Assembly (NCBI RefSeq): GCF_900176605.1
Contig: NZ_FXLP01000005.1
Coordinates: 186,001 to 250,000 of the forward strand
Length of the DNA: 64,000 nucleotides
Direction: 5' to 3'
Source of the DNA: Peptoniphilus vaginalis
GTDB lineage: Bacteria; Bacillota; Clostridia; Tissierellales; Peptoniphilaceae
Positions 57,382 through 64,000 of this stretch are shown one piece after another. A model generated the notes under the pieces. It worked only from the letters and a program-made list of their open reading frames with translations. It was not told where the DNA came from and did not search any database. Position numbers and translations under genes: made by a program. Positions within the stretch are counted from its first letter, which is position 1; every line of letters starts with the position of its first letter.

Positions 57382-57498
57382 ATGAAAAATAGTTATGAAT
57401 TTAAAATATAGTGTGTACAGTTGTATAGAGAGGGTAAGTGGTCTGATACACCTATGCAAGTAAAAGATTCTAACAAAAAATTTTTCTTATTGATATAA
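57382..57498 (+). pseudogene. Remnant of IS3-family transposase orfA
   Basis: Reading from ATG 57382 gives MKNSYEFKI, then TAG, then CVQLYREGKWSDTP before similarity is lost. This resembles the N-terminus of IS3/IS150-type OrfA proteins (pattern YSYEFK..CVELYR.GKW). The in-frame TAG could come from a single base change in a CAG codon. Everything past about residue 25 is missing, so only the left edge of an insertion sequence remains. Confidence 0.6.
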
Positions 57499-57545
57499 TT
57501 AAATCAAAAGTTGAGAGAATTTATAAGAAGAGGCTTAACAAAGCT

Positions 57546-57562
57546 TTCATAAAAAATTCACA
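57546..57562 (+). promoter_or_regulatory. PhoP-box-like direct repeats before a response regulator
   Basis: TTCATA (57546-57551) and TTCACA (57557-57562) are spaced 11 bases, as in PhoP/PhoB-type sites, and lie just upstream of TATAAT (57572-57577). Possible autoregulation; inference. Confidence 0.35.
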
Positions 57563-57592
57563 AATTCTTATTATAATTAAGTTGGTGATGAA

Positions 57593-58264
57593 ATGTTTAA
57601 AATTTTAGTAGTAGATGATGAAAAAAGCATTAGAGAAGTTATAAGAACCTACGCAGAGTTTGAAGGTCATGAAGTTGTTGAAGCAGTAGACGGCCTTGAT
57701 GCAATAGATAAGGTAAAAGAAGAAGACTTCGATGTTATTGTCATGGATATAATGATGCCAAGGCTTGATGGTTTTTCATCCTACAAGGAAATAAAAAAAA
57801 TAAAAAATATTCCTGTCTTAATGCTGTCTGCAAGAAGTGAGGAATACGATAAATTATTTGGATTTGAAATTGGTATAGATGACTATGTTACAAAACCCTT
57901 CTCCCCAAAGGAACTTATGGCGAGACTAAATGTTATCGTAAATCGTCACAACAAGGTTGAAGAAAATAAGACTATGGAGTTTGAAGGACTTAAGATTGAT
58001 TTAGATGGTCGTGTTGTATTTGTTGATGATGAAATGGTTGATTTAACACCTAAGGAATATGACCTCTTAGTTTACATGGTTAAAAATAAAAACATTGCCC
58101 TTTCTCGTGACAAGCTCTTAAACCAGGTTTGGGGTTATGATTTTTACGGAGAAGACAGGACAGTGGATACCCACATTAAGATGCTTAGAAATTCTATTAA
58201 AGAATACAGAAAATTTATTATTACAGTAAGAGGAGTGGGATATAAGTTTGATACGAGAAATTAA
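57593..58264 (+). CDS. OmpR/PhoB-family response regulator
   Basis: A 223-residue DNA-binding regulator. The receiver domain has acidic residues DDE (8-10), phospho-acceptor Asp52 in VIVMDIMMP, and Lys in VTKPF. The winged-helix output domain ends VDTHIKMLRNSIKE and TVRGVGYKF. ATG 57593 follows GGTGATG. The histidine kinase gene starts 17 bases before its stop. PhoP-like repeats in front suggest the PhoP/WalR-type subgroup, but the signal is unknown. Confidence 0.93.
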   Translation: MFKILVVDDEKSIREVIRTYAEFEGHEVVEAVDGLDAIDKVKEEDFDVIVMDIMMPRLDGFSSYKEIKKIKNIPVLMLSARSEEYDKLFGFEIGIDDYVTKPFSPKELMARLNVIVNRHNKVEENKTMEFEGLKIDLDGRVVFVDDEMVDLTPKEYDLLVYMVKNKNIALSRDKLLNQVWGYDFYGEDRTVDTHIKMLRNSIKEYRKFIITVRGVGYKFDTRN

Positions 58265-59684
58265 AGAAGTGAGGAGGATAAAAATTGACAAAAACAGCAT
58301 CCTCTTTAAGCTGTGGAAGTACTTTGTCTTTTTCGCTGGACTAATCTTAATTTCTATTTGGCTCTTTCAAACAGTTTTCCTTTCGAGTTTTTACGAAACT
58401 ATGAAAATTCGTGAAGTTACAAAGGTTGGGAATGAACTTAGGAATGAATACAAGTCACAAGATTTTGAAAGTAAGCTTTCAAACTATGCAAATACTAAGG
58501 GACTTGAGATAAAAGTTCTTGATGAAAATGGAGCTTGGGTATTCCCCCTAAGACTATTTGACGAATTTGTAGAAAGACCAAGGATGATATGGGAAAACTT
58601 TGATAAGTTTTTTGGATCCTTAAGTAGAGACAACAGGACTTATAAAATTTATACAGTTAGGTATGAAAACCTAAAGGACCCTTCCATTATTTATGCAGGT
58701 TATCTTGGCAAAACTAATGGCGAAGATTATTACCTCTACATTAATTCAGTTTTAAAGCCAGTAGATGCAACTGTTGATGTAATAAGGAGAATACTTATAA
58801 TAATCTCCTTCTTGTCACTTATTTTTGCATCTATTACAGCCTACTTTGTATCTAAGAGACTTTCAAGACCCCTTGTTAGGATGTCAAACACTGCCAAGGA
58901 GCTTGCAAAAGGGGACTACAAGGTTAAGTTCAAAAAGGGCGAGTACACTGAAATAGATGATCTTTCCAACACTCTTAACTATGCGAAAAATGAACTTACA
59001 AAGACAATTGAAATGAGGAAGGACCTTGTTGCCAATGTCAGCCATGACTTGAAGACTCCACTCACAGTTATAAAATCCTATGGAGAGATGATAAGGGATA
59101 TATCTGGACCTAATGAAGTTTTGAGAAACAAGCACTTGGATACAATTATTAGTGAGGCAGATAAGTTAACGGCACTTGTAAATGATTTACTAGACCTTTC
59201 AAAGATTGAGTCTAACTTAGAAGAAATAAAGAGGGAAGAATACGACCTTAAGGACTCCTTGGAGGAAGTCTTAGATAGGTTTAAGATTAATAAAGATTTT
59301 GCAGACTACAAGTTTGAGATAGAAGTTTCTGGTGACACGAGAATTCTTGCAGACAGGTCTAAGATAAGCAGGGTAATTTATAATTTAATTAACAACGCTA
59401 TAAATTATTCGCCAGTTAATAAAGAAATAAAATTACTTATCAAGGGCGATGATAAGAAAACTGAATTTCATTGTATTGACAAGGGAATAGGAATAAGTGA
59501 AGAAGATATAAAGGGAATTTGGGATAGGTTTTATAGAGTTCGCAACAACCACACAAGGCCTGAGATAGGAACTGGACTGGGACTTTATATTGTAAAGACA
59601 ATAATGGAACTTCATGGTTTTGATTATGGAGTTAATTCAAAATTAGGTCAGGGTTCTGACTTCTACTTTGTAGGAAAGAAATAA
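58248..59684 (+). CDS. Sensor histidine kinase with HAMP domain
   Basis: Partner kinase of 478 residues. Membrane helices at about 21-45 and 183-203 flank an extracellular sensor of about 135 residues. HAMP, HisKA (NVSHDLKTPLTV, His266), N box (YNLINNAINYSP), G1 (DKGIGISEED) and G2 (GTGLGLYIV) follow, all intact. The start is uncertain. TTG 58248 has TGGGA upstream and overlaps the regulator by 17 bases. An in-frame ATT at 58284 has GAGGAGG exactly six bases upstream and would give a protein 12 residues shorter. It ends at a strong terminator. Confidence 0.93.
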   Translation: MIREIKEVRRIKIDKNSILFKLWKYFVFFAGLILISIWLFQTVFLSSFYETMKIREVTKVGNELRNEYKSQDFESKLSNYANTKGLEIKVLDENGAWVFPLRLFDEFVERPRMIWENFDKFFGSLSRDNRTYKIYTVRYENLKDPSIIYAGYLGKTNGEDYYLYINSVLKPVDATVDVIRRILIIISFLSLIFASITAYFVSKRLSRPLVRMSNTAKELAKGDYKVKFKKGEYTEIDDLSNTLNYAKNELTKTIEMRKDLVANVSHDLKTPLTVIKSYGEMIRDISGPNEVLRNKHLDTIISEADKLTALVNDLLDLSKIESNLEEIKREEYDLKDSLEEVLDRFKINKDFADYKFEIEVSGDTRILADRSKISRVIYNLINNAINYSPVNKEIKLLIKGDDKKTEFHCIDKGIGISEEDIKGIWDRFYRVRNNHTRPEIGTGLGLYIVKTIMELHGFDYGVNSKLGQGSDFYFVGKK

Positions 59685-59698
59685 TTTAATAAGAGATT

Positions 59699-59726
59699 AA
59701 ATCGACTAGAGATAGTCGATTTTTTT
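59699..59726 (+). terminator. Intrinsic terminator after the sensor kinase
   Basis: A 10-bp perfect stem AAATCGACTA/TAGTCGATTT, loop GAGA, then a T run. Confidence 0.95.
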
Positions 59727-60000
59727 GTGAAAAAATTTATTTAATTATTTATGAAAAAGTTTCATTGGCCTTATTAAGATTAAAAAAGTTGTAGAAATTT
59801 ATTAATTCATAACAAAAAAATCATTAAGAAAGAATTATAAAATTTTGTTATTGATCTAAAAGCCTATATTGAAGGTTAAAATTGTATTTTATGAAAACAT
59901 TTTTTATTCAGGATAAAAATTTCGGGCCCTTAGTCCTATTTTTTGAAAACTTATTAAAACACTAGAAAATAGAGACTTTGTGTAGTAAAATTAACTTAGG
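59727..60000. other. AT-rich spacer before the dcw cluster
   Basis: No gene seen. It contains AGTTGTAGAAATTTATTAAT (59787-59806), similar to words in the other two long spacers. Possible -35/-10 pairs exist (for example TTGAAA at 59943) but none is convincing, so the dcw promoter is not placed. Confidence 0.4.
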
Positions 60001-60046
60001 TGGAGCAAAGTGGAGTAAAAAATAGTCGAAATGGAATAAAGTGGAG
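60001..60046 (+). promoter_or_regulatory. MraZ operator repeats
   Basis: Four TGGAG/TGGAA boxes at 60001, 60011, 60032 and 60042, with spacing of 10, 21 and 10 bases, i.e. on one face of the helix. This matches the direct-repeat boxes bound by MraZ in front of its own gene. The last box also provides the ribosome binding site of mraZ. Confidence 0.75.
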
Positions 60047-60052
60047 AATTTT

Positions 60053-60481
60053 ATGTTAATAGGTGAATTTAGACACAACCTCGATCCTAAGGGAAGAGTA
60101 ACAATTCCATCAAAGTTTAGAGAAGACCTTTCGTCCTTTGTAATGACGAAGGGTTTAGACGACTGCCTATTTTTATATCCAAGCGACCAGTGGGAGAAAA
60201 TTGAAAACAAACTAAAGGAACTCCCAATGACTAACAAGGCTGTAAGGTCCTTTGTGAGAACATTTTTCTCTGGGGCTGTAGACTGCGAACTAGATAAGCA
60301 GGGAAGGGTCCTAATTGGAGAACACCTAAGAGAATATGCAGACTTAATTGACAAGTGCGTAATCATAGGACTTTCAAACAGGGCAGAAATTTGGTCAGAA
60401 GAAAACTGGAATAAGTACAATGAAGAAGAAGCTCTATCCTATGAAGAACTTGCTGAAAAAATGTCGGAGTTGGGAATATAA
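60053..60481 (+). CDS. mraZ: Transcriptional regulator MraZ
   Basis: Ring-forming DNA-binding regulator of the division and cell wall cluster. The 142 residues have two AbrB-like domains: [24 protein letters not shown] at the start and [21 protein letters not shown] in the second half. The start is ATG 60053; the in-frame GTG at 60041 lies within the operator/ribosome site. The stop overlaps the rsmH start by one base. It likely represses its own operon through the boxes at 60001-60046. Confidence 0.96.
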   Translation: MLIGEFRHNLDPKGRVTIPSKFREDLSSFVMTKGLDDCLFLYPSDQWEKIENKLKELPMTNKAVRSFVRTFFSGAVDCELDKQGRVLIGEHLREYADLIDKCVIIGLSNRAEIWSEENWNKYNEEEALSYEELAEKMSELGI

Positions 60482-61419
60482 TGGAATTTGCACACAAAAG
60501 TGTTCTTTTAGATGAAACAATTGAAGGATTAAACATTAGAGAAGGAAAAATTTATCTCGATGGAACTCTTGGTGGGGCAGGCCACAGCAGTGAAATCCTA
60601 AAAAGACTAAAGGGAAGTGGACTTTTAATTGGGATAGATCAAGATATAGAAGCCCTTGAAGTTGCAAAGGAAAGACTTACTGACTATAAAAATGTAGAAT
60701 TTTTTAATTTAAATTACATAAATTTTGAAAAAGCTCTTGATGAGCTTGAAATTGATAAGATTGATGGGGTCCTACTTGATATTGGAGTTTCATCTTACCA
60801 ATTCGACAATCCTGAGCGAGGGTTTTCTTATAGGTTTGATGCCCCACTTGATATGAGGATGGACCAAGACCTTGAAATTTCTGCGAAGGACATCGTAAAT
60901 ACCTATAGTGAAAGCGAAATTACTAGAATTATAAAAGATTATGGAGAAGAAAAGTGGGCATCAAGGATTGCCAAGTTCATTGTAGAAGAGAGAAAGAAGA
61001 AAGATATAGAAACAACTTTTGAACTTGTTGAAATAATTAAAAATGCTATTCCAGCTTCTGCAAGAAGAAATGGACCTCATCCAGCAAAAAGAACTTTTCA
61101 AGCTTTGAGGATTGAAGTTAACAGGGAACTTGATGTTCTTAAAGACTCAATTGAGAGATTTGTCCATAGACTTAACCCAGGTGGCAGGATTGCAATTATA
61201 ACTTTTCACTCCCTAGAGGATAGGATAGTGAAAAATGCCTTCAAATACTTGGAGAAGGATTGTATTTGTCCCCCATCGTCTCCAATTTGTACTTGTGATA
61301 AGAAAAAAGAAATAAAAATTTTAACTAGAAAGCCAATAACTGCAAGTGATGAAGAATTAAAAGAAAACAAGAGATCTCACTCAGCGAAACTAAGAATTGC
61401 CGAAAAATTAGAGGTGTAA
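60481..61419 (+). CDS. rsmH: 16S rRNA (cytosine(1402)-N4)-methyltransferase
   Basis: Methylates C1402 in the decoding centre of 16S rRNA. The 312 residues show [16 protein letters not shown], the SAM-binding [24 protein letters not shown] with [20 protein letters not shown], and [12 protein letters not shown]. Length is normal. The gene overlaps mraZ by one base and is followed after one base by ftsL, the standard dcw order. Confidence 0.97.
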   Translation: MEFAHKSVLLDETIEGLNIREGKIYLDGTLGGAGHSSEILKRLKGSGLLIGIDQDIEALEVAKERLTDYKNVEFFNLNYINFEKALDELEIDKIDGVLLDIGVSSYQFDNPERGFSYRFDAPLDMRMDQDLEISAKDIVNTYSESEITRIIKDYGEEKWASRIAKFIVEERKKKDIETTFELVEIIKNAIPASARRNGPHPAKRTFQALRIEVNRELDVLKDSIERFVHRLNPGGRIAIITFHSLEDRIVKNAFKYLEKDCICPPSSPICTCDKKKEIKILTRKPITASDEELKENKRSHSAKLRIAEKLEV

Positions 61420-61420
61420 A

Positions 61421-61828
61421 ATGGCAAAAAGATTAACTAAAATTTCAAATAAAAGTTATAATATATATAGAAATCGACTTTTAAATAATAGGCCTTTTAT
61501 TTTTACAATGGCAATTGTTATTATAATATTTGCAGCTGTTATTATTCTTTATTCTCAAGTTGCAGGTCTTGACAGAGAAATTTTGAAACAAAAGGCTGAA
61601 ATCGAAGAATTAAATAAAACAAAAACAACTCTTGTAGGCGATATTAAAGCCGTAAAGTCATCTGCTCAAATTGCAGAAGAAGCGATGTATAAACTTGGAA
61701 TGGTTTATCCTTCTGAAGACCAAATAGTTTACATTGATTCAGGGGAAGAAAAAAAAGTGGGAGACATTAACTATAACGTATTTTTGAGCCCAATTGTCTC
61801 TGTCCTCAGGTCTTTTACAAGAGATTAG
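61421..61828 (+). CDS. ftsL: Cell division protein FtsL
   Basis: Small bitopic divisome protein that forms a complex with FtsB/DivIC and FtsQ/DivIB. The 135 residues have a basic cytoplasmic tail, one membrane helix (about 26-47, FIFTMAIVIIIFAAVIILYS) and an extracellular coiled coil (DREILKQKAEIEELNKTKTTL). Sequence conservation in FtsL is low, so the call rests on size, topology and position between rsmH and the class B PBP. Confidence 0.88.
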   Translation: MAKRLTKISNKSYNIYRNRLLNNRPFIFTMAIVIIIFAAVIILYSQVAGLDREILKQKAEIEELNKTKTTLVGDIKAVKSSAQIAEEAMYKLGMVYPSEDQIVYIDSGEEKKVGDINYNVFLSPIVSVLRSFTRD

Positions 61829-61838
61829 GAGGATATAA

Positions 61839-64000
61839 TTGAAAACTAATAAAATTAAAGCTAGAGATAAAAAAACGAAAAATGGATTTAAGGCCAAGAC
61901 AAACAATGCCAATAGATTCATATTTGTATTTTTTATCTTTCTAGCTTTTTTGTTTGTATTATTAATCGTAAAACTTCTCTGGATTCAAATTGTCCAGTCA
62001 GAAGAACTAACTATCGCAGCCTTAAACCAACTAACTAAGACTGAGGTCATAAACTCTAATCGTGGAATAATCTATGACAGAAATAGAAAGGAAATGGCAA
62101 TTAACATAACAAAGTGCAACGTCTTTTATAACATGGATTATTTGAAGGAGAGGAAGGACGAAAGTGAAAGTGACTTCAAAAATAGGAAAGAAAAGTTATA
62201 TGACGAAGATGCAAAAATTATTTCTGATGTAACTGGTATAGACTATGATGAAATTAGGTCTAAGATGGAAGGAGATAAGGTTGTAAGACTTGCTACAAAT
62301 ATTGACAGAGGTAAGGCACAAGAATTAAAGGATATTAGGACAAAAATAATTAAAGAAAATAAAGAAAAGAAAGACAATAAAAAATCTAACCTCATTCCTA
62401 TGACCATTGATGATGTAACAAGAAGGCTTTATCCCTTCAACAACTTGGCATCTTATATAATTGGTTTTACAAATGACGAAAATGTGGGTCAATATGGTAT
62501 TGAGGCATCCTTTGACGAAGAATTATCAGGCATTTCAGGGAAAAATGTATCTCTAAAGGACAATGCTTCAAATAAAATTCCTCTTACAGATGAGGAGACT
62601 TATGCGCCAAAGGAAGGTTATTCCGTTGTCTTGTCTATTGATTCCAATATCCAACAGTTTGCAGAAACTGCAGCTACAAAAGCAAAAAAGGAAAATATGG
62701 CAGATAGGGTTTCTATAATAGTTCAGGATACAATGACTGGAGAAATCTTGGCAATGACAACTAAGGATGACTATAACTTAAATGATCCAAGAGAACCTAT
62801 AAATGAAAAACAAGAAGAAGAGTGGGATAATTTAAGCGAAGAAGAGAAGATGGATATCCTCTACGACAACTGGAGAGACTTCAATGTCAACGACCAGTAT
62901 GAACCAGGATCAACTTTTAAACTTATAACAGCAGCGGCTGCAATAGAAGAAAACACAGCCCAACCCGATTCGCAATATGTTTGTAATGGGTCAATGGTAA
63001 TTGGAAATAGTAGATTAACTTGTACAAGTCATACTAGAGGGAAAAAGACTCTTGCCAAGGCAATAGAAGAATCTTGTAACATGACTATGATTCAAGTTGG
63101 TCAAGGTTTGGGGGCTGAAAAGTTTTTAAAGTACATCAAGGCCTTTGGCTTTGGTAAAAAAACTGGAATTGAGCTTTATGGTGAATCTATTGGTATTGTT
63201 CCAAGGTCATACAAGGATATAAGTAAGGTTAATCTAGCAACAATGTCCTATGGTCACTCAATTGCAGTTTCTCCTATACAACTTATTAATGCAATAAGTG
63301 CCATTTCCAACGGAGGTTTCTTAAACAAGCCAACTCTTATAAAGGAAATAGTAGATGCCAATGGAAATGTAATAGAGAGAAAAAGAACTGAGCTTAGGAG
63401 AAGGGTAATATCCGAAGAAACTTCTGACAAAATGAAGATGATGATGAGAAGGGTAGTAGAAAAGGGTACAGGTAAGCTTGCCAAAATTCCAGGATATATA
63501 GTTGGAGGTAAGTCAGGTACTGCTAATATTGCAACACCAACTGGCTATCTTGATGCTTATAACTCATCCTTTGTTGGTGTAGCTCCTCTAAATGATCCAA
63601 GGCTTACTGTTCTTGTTGTTGTCAATAACCCTAAGGAAGGAATTCTTGGTGGGGCAGTTGCAGCACCAGTTGTACAAGAAGTTTTGTCTAAGTCTCTTAA
63701 CTATTTGAAGATACCAAAAACTGAAGAAGTTGATGAGAAAGATGAGTACGTATCTGTTCCAAATGTTGGAGGACTTCTTCTTGAGGATGCAGGTAAGATT
63801 TTAATAGATGCAGGGCTTAAGTTTAACAATAACTCTGAAACTGTATTACCTTATTCTGTTGTCACAAACCAAAATCCATCAGCAGGATCTAATGTGCTAA
63901 AGGGAACCATAGTTGATCTTGCAGTTAATGATAAGGACAGTGGTCTATTAATAATGCCTGACTTTAGCAAGAAGACTAGAAAAGAAAGCCAATCTATTTT
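61839..64000 (+). CDS. Class B penicillin-binding protein with PASTA domain, 3' end cut off
   Basis: Divisome or SpoVD-type transpeptidase that crosslinks septal peptidoglycan. The frame runs open from TTG 61839 (AGGAGG six bases upstream) to the window end, 720 codons. Visible are an N-terminal membrane helix (about 27-49), the PBP dimerisation domain, SxxK motif EPGSTFKL (Ser358), SxN motif ESCNMT, KSGT motif GGKSGTAN (Lys558), and a PASTA domain from about residue 640 (VPNVGGLLLEDAGKILIDAG). A second PASTA domain may be beginning at the end (LIMPDF). The PASTA tail resembles SpoVD/Pbp2X rather than plain FtsI. Position after ftsL is typical. Confidence 0.95.
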   Translation, partial: MKTNKIKARDKKTKNGFKAKTNNANRFIFVFFIFLAFLFVLLIVKLLWIQIVQSEELTIAALNQLTKTEVINSNRGIIYDRNRKEMAINITKCNVFYNMDYLKERKDESESDFKNRKEKLYDEDAKIISDVTGIDYDEIRSKMEGDKVVRLATNIDRGKAQELKDIRTKIIKENKEKKDNKKSNLIPMTIDDVTRRLYPFNNLASYIIGFTNDENVGQYGIEASFDEELSGISGKNVSLKDNASNKIPLTDEETYAPKEGYSVVLSIDSNIQQFAETAATKAKKENMADRVSIIVQDTMTGEILAMTTKDDYNLNDPREPINEKQEEEWDNLSEEEKMDILYDNWRDFNVNDQYEPGSTFKLITAAAAIEENTAQPDSQYVCNGSMVIGNSRLTCTSHTRGKKTLAKAIEESCNMTMIQVGQGLGAEKFLKYIKAFGFGKKTGIELYGESIGIVPRSYKDISKVNLATMSYGHSIAVSPIQLINAISAISNGGFLNKPTLIKEIVDANGNVIERKRTELRRRVISEETSDKMKMMMRRVVEKGTGKLAKIPGYIVGGKSGTANIATPTGYLDAYNSSFVGVAPLNDPRLTVLVVVNNPKEGILGGAVAAPVVQEVLSKSLNYLKIPKTEEVDEKDEYVSVPNVGGLLLEDAGKILIDAGLKFNNNSETVLPYSVVTNQNPSAGSNVLKGTIVDLAVNDKDSGLLIMPDFSKKTRKESQSI

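Overview
The window is a 64 kb piece of a low-GC Gram-positive (Firmicutes) chromosome. Gene content points to an anaerobic member of the Tissierellales/Peptoniphilaceae (the Anaerococcus, Peptoniphilus, Finegoldia group). The reasons are a single-chain pyruvate:ferredoxin oxidoreductase, the SCIFF peptide plus its radical-SAM maturase, an NCS2 purine/uracil permease, HemZ, AsnA, and the firmicute gene orders plsX-acpP-rnc-smc-ftsY, ylxM-ffh-rpsP-khpA-rimM-trmD-rplS, ruvCAB-spoIID-queA-tgt-yajC and mraZ-rsmH-ftsL-pbp. The genus is inferred, not proven. TTG start codons preceded by good Shine-Dalgarno sequences are unusually common. No rRNA, tRNA or CRISPR was seen.

Layout. 1-5.6 kb: end of a secreted copper-amine-oxidase-N-type protein, murC (-), spoVG, alr (-), a purine/uracil permease (-) and a fluoride channel. 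5.7-8.5 kb: an OmpR-type two-component pair. 8.5-11.2 kb: an AT-rich accessory cassette with a BlaI-type repressor, a BlaR1-like M56 membrane protease without a penicillin-binding domain, a small membrane protein and a 76-residue exported peptide with the motif IGGADGPT; near-identical terminators flank it. 11.2-15.7 kb: an aminopeptidase P, uvrC and hprK. 16-19.5 kb: PFOR under a near-consensus promoter. 20.1-28.0 kb: fatty acid/phospholipid genes, rnc, a radical-SAM gene, smc and ftsY. 28.4-32.4 kb: the SRP/ribosome-maturation operon. 32.4-36.7 kb: a GH18 protein, a zinc phospholipase C-like protein, asnA and an unrecognised gene. 36.7-44 kb: Holliday-junction, queuosine and YajC genes, then SCIFF and its maturase. 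44-52 kb: recJ, the (p)ppGpp synthetase/hydrolase, dtd, an MBL hydrolase, hemZ and a divergent Mur ligase. 52-57.3 kb: aspS, an RseC-like protein, two coiled-coil membrane proteins and a TraB-family protein. 57.3-59.7 kb: an IS remnant and a second two-component system. 60-64 kb: the start of the dcw (division and cell wall) cluster, with an evident MraZ operator, running off the window end inside a PASTA-containing class B PBP.

Most of the window is conserved housekeeping DNA. The parts most worth attention are the BlaI/M56/IGGADGPT cassette, the SCIFF cassette with a terminator between precursor and maturase, a promoter embedded in a terminator hairpin that holds a ribosome binding site (35.87-35.92 kb), the unusual Mur ligase, an aspS leader hairpin, and a family of degenerate AT-rich repeats in the three long spacers ahead of major operons.
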